Shown in pieces: positions 5,288 to 11,462 of a DNA stretch of 12,388 bases. Position 1 is the stretch's first letter. Each line of letters begins with the position of its first letter. The stretch covers positions 1 to 12,388 of the forward strand of contig CAZCWX010000722.1 of the NCBI GenBank assembly GCA_964502465.1, written 5' to 3'. The stretch comes from CAZCWX01 sp964502465. GTDB taxonomy: Bacteria > Desulfobacterota > Binatia > Bin18. The notes beneath the pieces are model-generated. The model was not told where the DNA came from. It was given only the letters and a program-made list of their open reading frames with translations, and did no database searches. A program made the position numbers and the translations under genes.

Positions 5288-5371
5288 AACGCTAGGCGTG
5301 AGCTGCGGCTGGAAGCGGGAGCGAGGTACGAGCGGACGCTGTAAGCCGTCAGCTCCACGCCCTTGTTCGGC
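5288..5371 (-). other. attC site interrupted at R' by the IS1111-type element
   Basis: The R'' box reads GCCGAAC (5371-5365), a variant of GCCTAAC. The arm GGGCGTGGAGCTGACGGC pairs with the opposite arm, read as AGGCGTGAGCTGCGGC (5294-5309). R' is split: GCGTT remains at 5292-5288 and AGCC at 3758-3755 across the IS. The whole site would be about 88 bp. It ends the cassette of the secreted SnoaL-like gene, whose stop is 85 bp upstream of R''. Confidence 0.65.
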
Positions 5372-5377
5372 GGAGTT

Positions 5378-5395
5378 CGACAAGTTCGCTTGTCG
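5378..5395. other. Perfect hairpin with TTCG loop
   Basis: CGACAAG-TTCG-CTTGTCG is a seven-base-pair perfect stem with a four-base loop, between the secreted SnoaL-like gene and its attC. No T-run follows on either strand, so it is not a standard terminator. It could stabilise the 3' end of the transcript. Confidence 0.4.
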
Positions 5396-5455
5396 GCCAT
5401 ATCTCAGGTCATCCGCGATCCCGTTCCAGCACGGCCCTCCGGCCCTAGCGTCTGC

Positions 5456-5926
5456 CTACCGAGGAGGAGCGGGCATCGCCGATGAGTGATGGTCCACGAT
5501 CATCCAGTTCTCGCCCTCTTTCACGAATGTGAAGCTATAACGCGCTGGCAGCGTCTTGGTTTCGCCGTTCTTGCTATACGAGAACGTGTAGTAGCCGGTG
5601 TTGACAGCGGTGCTGCCATAAACGCGGATCAATTGCTCGCCGAATGTGACCTTGAGACTGGGCAAGACCTTGAACGCCGTGACAAAATAGTCGCGCAACG
5701 CTGCGCGATCCGCGCGCACGGTAGGAGAGAGGGTTCCCCAGAGCACTCCATCAGTGGCATAGAGAAGAACAACTTTGTCAGGATCGTTTTGTCCCAAAGT
5801 CTGGGCCCATTGCATGGTCGCGGCGGCAACGTCCTCCTTCGGCTCGGCCGCGGCGACGGATGCAGTCACGAACAGGCTGCCAGCGAGTACAAACAGCAGC
5901 GCCGAAGTCAATCGCCGAAATCTCAT
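5456..5926 (-). CDS. Secreted SnoaL/DUF4440-like protein (SgcJ/EcaC type)
   Basis: The 156-aa product has a signal peptide (MRFRRLTSALLFVLAGSLFV, cleavage near VAAA at 24-27). The rest has the NTF2/SnoaL-like cone fold pattern: a first helix DVAAATMQWAQTLGQNDPDK (32-51), VVLLYATDGVLWGTLSP (52-68), a helix with RDYFVTAFKV, then strands LKVTFGEQLIRVYGSTAVNT (91-110), GYYTFSYSKNGE and YSFTFVKEGENWMIVDHHSS (130-149). Such domains bind small molecules or act as isomerase-like enzymes; the substrate is unknown. The ATG at 5926 follows AAGGAGGAAG and begins the signal peptide, which fixes the start. It appears to be the rightmost cassette gene, though no attC boundary upstream of it is visible. Confidence 0.82.
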   Translation of the reverse strand: MRFRRLTSALLFVLAGSLFVTASVAAAEPKEDVAAATMQWAQTLGQNDPDKVVLLYATDGVLWGTLSPTVRADRAALRDYFVTAFKVLPSLKVTFGEQLIRVYGSTAVNTGYYTFSYSKNGETKTLPARYSFTFVKEGENWMIVDHHSSAMPAPPR

Positions 5927-6028
5927 GCTTCTTCCTCCTTGTCGATAAAAAAACGTCATAATACCCAGTCGTGCCGCCATGGGCCTGGCTGAGCGCCGCG
6001 GCGATCGTATGCCAACCATCAATCCTGC

Positions 6029-6172
6029 TCAACTTGCTCTCTGCCCACTCACCACATGGCTGAAGAGCAGCATGACGGCGGCGTGTTCATCGGTAGCGTC
6101 AACTTTGACCGTGGTCCCTCGTGCGCCGAACATAGCAATAGACTTACGCTGCTCCCTACAACCACCCTCCAT
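6029..6172 (-). CDS. Short ORF beside the ISAs1 element, doubtful
   Basis: The 47-codon reading frame begins MEGGCREQRKSIAMFGARGT and ends LLFSHVVSGQRAS. The alternating pattern TTVKVDATDEHAAVMLLFSH looks protein-like, and the ATG is only two bases from the left end of the IS, so it may be the C-terminal remnant of a gene cut by that insertion. No Shine-Dalgarno is visible because the IS lies directly upstream, and I do not recognise the family. The rest of the stretch between 5927 and 6174 shows nothing else beyond the promoter side of the SnoaL-like gene. Confidence 0.3.
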   Translation of the reverse strand: MEGGCREQRKSIAMFGARGTTVKVDATDEHAAVMLLFSHVVSGQRAS

Positions 6173-6174
6173 GG

Positions 6175-6192
6175 TAGGGCTATTGCATTAAA
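6175..6192 (+). repeat. Left terminal inverted repeat of the ISAs1-family element
   Basis: TAGGGCTATTGCATTAAA; it matches the right end at 16 of 18 positions. Confidence 0.8.
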
Positions 6193-6279
6193 AGTAGGGG
6201 AATAACAACAGGTTGGCATTGCCGGTGGGGGTGTGAAAGACTCCTGTGACCACAAGCGAACGGCAACAAGGAGTCAGAC

Positions 6280-7416
6280 ATGCAAGAGAAGCGGTCCGCA
6301 GCCCTCATGGACCATTTTGGCGCGTTGGCAGACCCGCGGATTGAGCGGCACAAGCAGCATAAGCTCATCGACCTGCTGGTCATTGCTATCTGCGCCATCG
6401 TGTGTGGAGCCAATGACTGGGTGGCCGTGGAGACGTTTGGGAAGGCCAAACGGGAGTGGTTCCAGCGGTTCTTGGCGTTGCCCCATGGGATTCCCTCCCA
6501 CGATACGTTTGGGCGCGTGTTTGCGTTACTCGCCCCGGAGCAATTGCAAGCGGGGTTTCTCAGCTGGATGCAAGCCGTGGCGCAGGTGACGGGGGGCCAA
6601 GTGGTGGCGATTGACGGCAAGACCTTGCGGCGTTCCTATGATCGGCGCTCAGCCCGGGCGGCGATTCACATGGTCAGCGCCTGGGCCACCCACCACCGGG
6701 TGGTGTTAGGGCAACTCAAGACCGAGGAGAAATCCAATGAGATTACGGCGATTCCCGAGCTGCTCAAAGTCCTGGACGTGCAGGGCTGTATTGTCACGAT
6801 TGACGCCATGGGGTGTCAGACAGCCATTGCCCACCAGATTGTGGAGCAAGGGGCCGACTATGTGTTAGCCCTCAAGCCTAATCAGGGCACCTTGTATGCC
6901 GCCGTAGAGCAGTGGTTCCAGACGGTGAACGATACTGCGAGTGAGGAGTCGTTCCTGAGTTATTATGAAACTGAGGAGCAGCAGCATGGGCGCGTGGAGA
7001 TCCGCCGTCACTGGACTCCCCCGCTGCCTGCGGGGCTCCCCAGGGCGGACGCCTGGGCCCAGCTGGCCGCGCTGGGTCGGGTAGAGTCCGAGCGCCATGT
7101 CCACGGAGAAGTGACGGTCGAACAGCGCTACTACATCACCAGCCTGGCCAGTGATGCCCAGCGCTTGGCCCAGGCCGTCCGTGCCCATTGGGGGATTGAG
7201 AATTGTGTGCACTGGGTCTTAGACGTCGCTTTTCGGGAAGATGACTCGCGCGTGCGCAGTGGGCATGCACCAGCAAACTTTGCCGTGCTCCGCCATATCG
7301 CCTTGAACCTCTTACGGCAAGACACCCGCACCAAACTCGGGATTCAAAATAAACGCCTCAAGGCCGGTTGGGATGATGCCTATCTCGCCAAGCTGGTGTT
7401 TGGGCAAACAGTTTAG
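6280..7416 (+). CDS. ISAs1-family transposase
   Basis: A 378-aa DDE transposase that cuts and joins the ends of its own element. The N-terminal domain has the family pattern DHFGALADPRIERHKQHKLI (11-30), followed by CAIVCGANDWVAVETFGKAK. Catalytic candidates are D112 in VVAIDGKTLRRSYDR, D175 in IVTIDAMGCQ and E307 in HWGIENCVHWVLDV. The KPNQG motif (199-203) lies after the second Asp. The ATG at 6280 is preceded by AAGGAGT at good spacing. The frame is unbroken and the length is normal, so the gene may be functional. Confidence 0.95.
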   Translation: MQEKRSAALMDHFGALADPRIERHKQHKLIDLLVIAICAIVCGANDWVAVETFGKAKREWFQRFLALPHGIPSHDTFGRVFALLAPEQLQAGFLSWMQAVAQVTGGQVVAIDGKTLRRSYDRRSARAAIHMVSAWATHHRVVLGQLKTEEKSNEITAIPELLKVLDVQGCIVTIDAMGCQTAIAHQIVEQGADYVLALKPNQGTLYAAVEQWFQTVNDTASEESFLSYYETEEQQHGRVEIRRHWTPPLPAGLPRADAWAQLAALGRVESERHVHGEVTVEQRYYITSLASDAQRLAQAVRAHWGIENCVHWVLDVAFREDDSRVRSGHAPANFAVLRHIALNLLRQDTRTKLGIQNKRLKAGWDDAYLAKLVFGQTV

Positions 7417-7429
7417 TGCAATCGCCCTA
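7412..7429 (-). repeat. Right terminal inverted repeat of the ISAs1-family element
   Basis: TTTAGTGCAATCGCCCTA on the plus strand; it overlaps the transposase stop codon. Confidence 0.8.
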
Positions 7430-7443
7430 GCGCCCTTACCCGA

Positions 7444-7890
7444 TTAGGTGCACCGCGCCATCCGTGCCAGTGCTGCAGCATTAGGATACCGGCCAAGTGT
7501 CTGTAAAGTCTGCCGCTCTAACAGCCGCTCTCCATTGTTGAAATCCAATATCTGGGCGGTTACTTCCCCCATATCCGAGAGCGTCATAATCGTTACACCG
7601 TCCAAAGCAAAATGGTCTGCCCAGAGATCCGTGCGGGGGTTGAAGAAGCGGACGAAGGCTCCGGTCTGCCGCACGATCGATCCGACGTCGCTGCCTTTCG
7701 ACCGATTGCAGAAGGCACACGCATATGCGAGGTTGTCGGCCTCTGTTTGTCCGCCATGCTTTTCACTGATGATGTGGTCGACTTCGCAGCCAAAGAACGC
7801 GTCCTCTTCATGGATGAGGCAGTATTCACAGAGGTACTCTGCCCGTGTGGCCACGAGTCGGCGTAAGGCCGCGTTAATGTAGCTGCTCAT
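7444..7890 (-). CDS. HNH endonuclease
   Basis: A 148-aa metal-dependent nuclease of the HNH family. Zinc-binding CxxC pairs are C21-x2-C24 (YLCEYC) and C58-x2-C61 (ACAFC). The catalytic beta-beta-alpha core runs from VDHI (D38-H39) through GGQTEADNLAYACAFCNRSK (46-65), with N53 and N62 conserved. The remaining 80 residues include VRFFNPRTDLWADHF (about 81-95) and DFNNGERLLERQ, which I recall from stand-alone HNH proteins common in cyanobacteria and other bacteria. The ATG at 7890 (MSSYINAALRRLV) was chosen over 7911 by homology. It overlaps the upstream partner gene by 17 nt. The target is unknown. The 3' end lies 14 bp from the ISAs1 element. Confidence 0.88.
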   Translation of the reverse strand: MSSYINAALRRLVATRAEYLCEYCLIHEEDAFFGCEVDHIISEKHGGQTEADNLAYACAFCNRSKGSDVGSIVRQTGAFVRFFNPRTDLWADHFALDGVTIMTLSDMGEVTAQILDFNNGERLLERQTLQTLGRYPNAAALARMARCT

Positions 7891-8125
7891 GAGCGAGACG
7901 AGCACGGGCACGAGCTTTGGCCAATCGCATCAGGTGCTCAAGCTGGAGATAATGATTTAATTCAGTGGTTTCTTCTGGTGGCAGGCCAGTCGTTTTCTCG
8001 CGATGGATTAAATCCGCTACCCGGGCTTTCGCTTCCTCTGAAGGCTGGAAAGCAACTACTCCGCTTGGGGTCGTCCCTGCGGCGATAAAATCAATAATTT
8101 CTTCGTACGCTCGGGTCATGGTCAT
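7874..8125 (-). CDS. Small helical protein, partner of the HNH gene
   Basis: The 83-aa product reads MTMTRAYEEIIDFIAAGTTP, then VVAFQPSEEAKARVADLIHR (about 24-43), TGLPPEETTELNHYLQLEHL (about 47-66) and a basic helix RLAKARARARLAHEQLH. I recall proteins of this shape directly upstream of the same HNH gene in other genomes, so the pair looks like a conserved module; the role is unknown and an antitoxin or accessory function is only a guess. Starts at 8125 and 8119 are possible; 8125 has GAGGT about eight bases upstream. Residues encoded upstream of it are unrelated and fall in noncoding sequence. Confidence 0.78.
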   Translation of the reverse strand: MTMTRAYEEIIDFIAAGTTPSGVVAFQPSEEAKARVADLIHREKTTGLPPEETTELNHYLQLEHLMRLAKARARARLAHEQLH

Positions 8126-8313
8126 ACTGTAGCACCTCGTCTGAAACCCTGCTAGCGACACTTGGAGAGGAAGTCTGCGAGGCCACACCTGACGTCTTAG
8201 GGATAAGCTGCAACCGGCACCAACGCCACCATACTCCTCTCCAGCACGAACCGCAACAAACAGAGGTAAAGGGGGACGGGGCACCAACGGCCGGTTGTCA
8301 GCTTCATCCCGTG
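8126..8313. other. Intergenic stretch before the group II intron
   Basis: It lies between the start of the small helical gene and the intron 5' end. I see no reading frame worth calling, no attC arms and no clear promoter. The intron insertion-site sequence would be around TTCATCCCGTG (8304-8313). Confidence 0.4.
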
Positions 8314-9030
8314 GTGTACGCCCGGCATGGGCGTGAGGGTGGGGGTGCAAGTCCCCTGTCGGAGGTTCACCTTCATGCATTGCAAGATACATGAAGACAA
8401 CTACAAGTCCAAGGCAAGGGCGTCACCGCGAGGTGGGGGCTGCAGGAAGCCGGCGACCGTACTGCGAGGCGAGGAACACGAACGACATAAAAGGCTCGTT
8501 TCCCTCGGACGAGCTGGCACAACACCGCAAAGTCCGGTGAACCGGGGGATCGGGTACAGGCCGCGCTTGTGCAGTAACCACTCACGGTCTTATCCGGGGA
8601 GATCTGCTCTGTGTCCTGGGAAGGGGCGTGCCACGGAAATTGACTGCGGGGAGGAGTAATCCTCTCTGAGCGCGGAACAGCAGTCAGCCGAGGTCAGAGT
8701 AGCCCAGTGCCCATACGGCACCGAGTGAAGGACGGAACAGGGAGGACAAGGCGGAGGGATGGCAGACTCGACGAAGCCAGACCTGAAGCAGGTGACGGCT
8801 GCGCGGCGGCTGGTCATCGACCCAGCCTGGAGTGACGATCTGATGGCGCGAGTCCTCACGCCAGAGAACCTGCGCAACGCCTGGCACCAGGTGAGGACCA
8901 ATCACGGCGCGCCTGGGGTCGATGGGAGGGCCATCGCGGACTTCCCGGCCTTTGCCCGGGAACACTGGCCGCGTATTCGCCAAGCGCTACGAGAAGGGAC
9001 CTACCAGCCGTCCCCGGTCCGGCGATCGAT
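8314..9030 (+). mobile_element. Group II intron, 5' part only
   Basis: It begins GTGTACG, a GUGYG-type 5' end, followed by CCCGGCATGGGCG and the domain I signature GGGGGTGCAAGTCCCC. Structured noncoding sequence continues to 8758 and is followed by the start of the intron-encoded reverse transcriptase. The element stops abruptly near 9030, inside that reading frame. Domains V and VI and all catalytic reverse-transcriptase motifs are missing, so it can neither splice nor move. Unlike the derivative at 1709-1955, it reads on the plus strand. Confidence 0.78.
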
Positions 9031-9040
9031 CTTAAAATAG
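8759..9040 (+). pseudogene. Group II intron-encoded reverse transcriptase, truncated
   Basis: Residues 1 to about 90 match LtrA-type maturase/reverse transcriptases: MADSTKPDLKQVTAARRLVI, then NLRNAWHQVRTNHGAPGVDG (the RT-0/RT-1 entry block) and REGTYQPSPVRR. After CGG CGA the expected continuation (VEIPKPDG and the RT domains) is replaced by SILK and a stop, placing the junction near 9027-9036. A complete protein would be about 400-450 residues. The ATG at 8759 has GGAGGG immediately upstream. Confidence 0.88.
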
Positions 9041-10410
9041 GTTCGCGCACCCGTCTGTGCGCCTGAATGTTCGACGGTACGCGGGTAGCCATCCGCCTCG
9101 ACGGTCGTTGAGAGTTTGACGCCGAGCCCGCACCACTTGCTGCCATCGAGCAGCACCTCACGGAACTTACCCGCCACACACCTCTCCGTCGTGGCAATGG
9201 TGACCGGGATCTCAATGCCTTTGATGATGAGTGGCTCCTCGATTGTCCTGGTCACGCCAGGCGTAGAGCATAGCTCGAACGTTGATGCACCGTGTGCGGC
9301 TGGCGTCAGGATGGCGTCGATGTCCGACTGTTGCATCACGAGATGACCACTGTCCGTGAACCCGCCGTTGACAAGTGCAGTGACAAGCTCGGCGTACTCG
9401 CGGGCATTGGCCAGGAGACCACCCGCAGCTTTAACGTTGGTTTGCAAGATGCTGGAACCACAGTTCAGGCAGCTATAGGGGCGAGCAAGAGTGGTCATCG
9501 ACGTTTGGGCTTTGTCAAAGGTGCTGAGTGACAAGCCTGCTGCGTCGAGCACGTATTGTTGCAGGTAGTCTTTGAAGGACAGCGGCGATTCAAGTTCGAG
9601 GATATGCTCAGCCACGATGTAGCTGCCGCCCGAGTAGTCGATCAGCGTCTTTGGCTCGAAGATTGGCTCCACACCACCGACGAAGCGGTTGCCGAACCCG
9701 TTCACGCCCATGAGTACGTCACGCATGGTGGGCACATTGCCGGGTTCCCACGCGCCGATAGAATGAGTATCGAGGCCCGCAGTGTGGTTGAGCAAGCGGC
9801 GTAGGGGGATGTCCTGCGGGTAATCCTCGGTATTCCCACGGAACTTGTCGTCCACCCATTCCGCCAGCAAACTGTCGGGATAATCGTTGGCGTAACCCTG
9901 CACGGTCCGGTCGAGATTCACAACTCCGCGACGGTCGGCATTGACGATGCCGATGGCACTGACGAACTTCGACAGGGAGGCGGTGTGGTAGATTGTATTC
10001 GCCGTGGTGCGTCTGGCTGCCCCACGATCCTGGCAACCATACCAATGATGCTGCGTGATAGCCCCGTTTTCAATGAGGACAACCGAAGCACCACCGACGT
10101 GGTGGTACTCGACTTGATTCTGTATCGTCAGCCCCGTGCTTCCACGAGGACCAACAAGGCTCGATTCGAATGCAGCGTAGGTCACATTATAAGGGGATAG
10201 AGTGCCGTGATAGTCGCAGGTGGCCGTGTTGAGTGCGTTCGGGTGAGGATCCACAGTGGGGAGATTCCCGGAGGTCCCGGTTGTTCCAGAGGTGCCAGTC
10301 GTCCCGGAGGTGCCAACCGTGCCGTGTTCCTCATAGGGAGGCTGGGCATACGTTAGCGTCGCGGTGGTGAAAAAAAGAGCCGTTAGTGCAAGAGAGAGTA
10401 TCGGTTTCAT
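9001..10410 (-). CDS. Secreted class C beta-lactamase-family serine hydrolase, C-terminus truncated
   Basis: Exported serine hydrolase of the beta-lactamase/D-aminopeptidase/esterase fold. A signal peptide (1-22, cleavage after TYA) is followed by a low-complexity linker GTVGTSGTTGTSGTTGTSG (30-48). The three active-site elements are present: S145-L-S-K148, Y259-S-G261 and H448-S-G450. HHVGGASVVLIENGAI (103-118) and RLLNHTAGL (205-213) are typical of the family. The ATG at 10410 has AAGGA upstream. After HSGAQTGARTYFK the frame crosses into the group II intron fragment, and the last ten or so residues are foreign. Relatives usually continue for several tens of residues, so the final helix is lost. 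The substrate is unknown, and activity may be impaired. Confidence 0.85.
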   Translation of the reverse strand: MKPILSLALTALFFTTATLTYAQPPYEEHGTVGTSGTTGTSGTTGTSGNLPTVDPHPNALNTATCDYHGTLSPYNVTYAAFESSLVGPRGSTGLTIQNQVEYHHVGGASVVLIENGAITQHHWYGCQDRGAARRTTANTIYHTASLSKFVSAIGIVNADRRGVVNLDRTVQGYANDYPDSLLAEWVDDKFRGNTEDYPQDIPLRRLLNHTAGLDTHSIGAWEPGNVPTMRDVLMGVNGFGNRFVGGVEPIFEPKTLIDYSGGSYIVAEHILELESPLSFKDYLQQYVLDAAGLSLSTFDKAQTSMTTLARPYSCLNCGSSILQTNVKAAGGLLANAREYAELVTALVNGGFTDSGHLVMQQSDIDAILTPAAHGASTFELCSTPGVTRTIEEPLIIKGIEIPVTIATTERCVAGKFREVLLDGSKWCGLGVKLSTTVEADGYPRTVEHSGAQTGARTYFKIDRRTGDGW

Positions 10411-10576
10411 AACTATTCCTTATCTGAGTATCTGAGGTTCGTGTTGCAGAAGTGTCATCGGTCATGTTGTTGCAGTAAAATAAACGCATAGGGAAACATC
10501 CTGAAAAAGTGTTGAGTGTGACTGTCCTGCAGGATTGCTGTCTTTGCTAAAAATACGCAGGCAACGGATAGCGAGT

Positions 10577-10616
10577 TGTGGGAAAGATGTGGGATTGTTG
10601 TGGGATCTGTGTGGGG
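10577..10616 (+). repeat. Four 11-bp tandem units starting TGTGGG
   Basis: TGTGGGA occurs at 10577, 10588 and 10599, and TGTGGGG at 10610, exactly 11 bp apart. The second halves of the units vary. The array lies in the 326-bp gap between two minus-strand genes; one-helical-turn spacing would suit cooperative protein binding. Confidence 0.6.
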
Positions 10617-10618
10617 GA

Positions 10619-10648
10619 GAGTAGGGTGGGTCGTGCCCCACCCTACTC
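10619..10648. repeat. Perfect 12-bp palindrome (REP-like or bidirectional hairpin)
   Basis: GAGTAGGGTGGG, a six-base spacer TCGTGC, and CCCACCCTACTC form a perfect inverted repeat. It lies 89 bp downstream of the HEAT-repeat gene stop and could end or protect that transcript, but no T-run follows on either strand. It resembles interspersed palindromic repeats found in many genomes. Confidence 0.6.
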
Positions 10649-10736
10649 CTGTCAATATGTTGTATAGGCAAAGCTGCCGCTCATCGCTCTGACCGCATTG
10701 TCCTCTTGTTCTGATCTATCCGGCTGCCCAACCAGC

Positions 10737-11432
10737 CTATCTCCTGCGCCTCCTTTTGTCGTAGCTGGCTAAACCTTCCCAGGAGATCGTTGCATGGGCA
10801 CTGAGGGCCTCGGATACGACGGCGCTCACCTGGGTCTGGAACTTCCTGTCAACCTCGGATATCGCAGGTCTCTGAAGGGAGCGTAAGGTTTCTGCCGCTG
10901 ATGGATGGCCCGACAACGCCAACCCTAGCAGCGCCATTTTGCTCAATTGGAGATTCCGGGCATCAAAAGTAGCGTGATAAGGGCTGGTCCAGTTGGTATT
11001 TCTTTCTCGCCACACTCCAGGTTTCACGCTACCCTTCAGGTAGGCCAGCGCTTTTTGGCTTCCACTCTGGTTAATCAAATAGCCCAGGGCCATCACTACA
11101 CCGGTCTTGGCGACATAGTGGGCGTGAGATAAGCGCCGACCAGGGATCCCCTGTTCCAGGAATCGGATCAACGGGTCTACGGCCCGGTCATCACCCAGCA
11201 TGCCCAGTGTGATCACGATGTTGGGCCAATGCTCCTCCTCGCTGGGGTCTGCCAGCATGTCCAGCAAGGTGGGTACGGCGGTCGCGGGATCGAAGAGGGT
11301 TGCCTCTTCGTATGGCACTCCTTCGATATAGACCTGACGCACGAAACTCCTGATGTCCTGGGCCTGCCCGAGTACAGGACTGACTACAATACCCATGGCA
11401 ATCGCAAATAGGATTGAAATCAAAGCTTTCAT
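10737..11432 (-). CDS. Secreted HEAT-repeat protein
   Basis: The 231-aa product has a signal peptide (MKALISILFAIAMGIVVSPV, cleavage near VLG-QAQ). Paired helices follow: AVPTLLDMLAD (52-62) with NIVITLGMLGDDRAVDPLIR (71-90), then VAKTGVVMALGYLINQSGS (107-125) with KALAYLKGSV, and LQLSKMALLGLALSGHPSAA (161-180) with ETLRSLQRPA. These are HEAT/PBS-lyase-type repeats, which form protein-binding solenoids. The C-terminus is strongly basic (KRRRRR). The ATG at 11432 has GGAGG eight bases upstream. The gene lies 30 bp downstream of the protease gene and is probably in the same operon. It could be an inhibitor, chaperone or partner of the protease, but that is only a contextual guess. Confidence 0.82.
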   Translation of the reverse strand: MKALISILFAIAMGIVVSPVLGQAQDIRSFVRQVYIEGVPYEEATLFDPATAVPTLLDMLADPSEEEHWPNIVITLGMLGDDRAVDPLIRFLEQGIPGRRLSHAHYVAKTGVVMALGYLINQSGSQKALAYLKGSVKPGVWRERNTNWTSPYHATFDARNLQLSKMALLGLALSGHPSAAETLRSLQRPAISEVDRKFQTQVSAVVSEALSAHATISWEGLASYDKRRRRR

Positions 11433-11462
11433 AATGCTGTCCTCCGGATATGTCCATCCTGA

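Larger units (their letters stand above)
6175..7429 (+). mobile_element. ISAs1-family insertion sequence
   Basis: The 1255-bp element is bounded by inverted repeats TAGGGCTATTGCATTAAA (6175-6192) and, read inward from the right, TAGGGCGATTGCACTAAA (7429-7412), 16 of 18 identical. It carries a single intact transposase gene whose stop codon lies within the right repeat. No convincing 8-10 bp target duplication is visible in the flanks, which suggests that it has recombined or that the ends extend slightly differently. Confidence 0.85.

Noticed and set aside
3756..5295. GCTAG on both sides of the IS1111-type element (3756-3760 and 5291-5295) as a target duplication
   Set aside because: Using these as ends breaks the 7/3 spacing of the subterminal repeats and does not rebuild the attC R' box, whereas ends at 3759 and 5287 do both.
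5117..5383. Minus-strand 88-codon frame across the IS right end
   Set aside because: It spans the IS 3' noncoding region, the element end and attC, and has no protein-like pattern.
7443..7451. ATTAGGTGC at the HNH gene stop as another attC R'' box
   Set aside because: The stop codon placement is similar, but no matching arm or R' box can be found before or beyond the ISAs1 element, so it was not called.
8126..8392. Upstream extension of the small helical gene to 8392
   Set aside because: The extra 89 residues are His/Pro-rich low-complexity sequence crossing the group II intron 5' end; the start at 8125 has a ribosome binding site.
10619..10648. Palindrome as a classical Rho-independent terminator
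   Set aside because: The stem is excellent, but no T-run follows on either strand.
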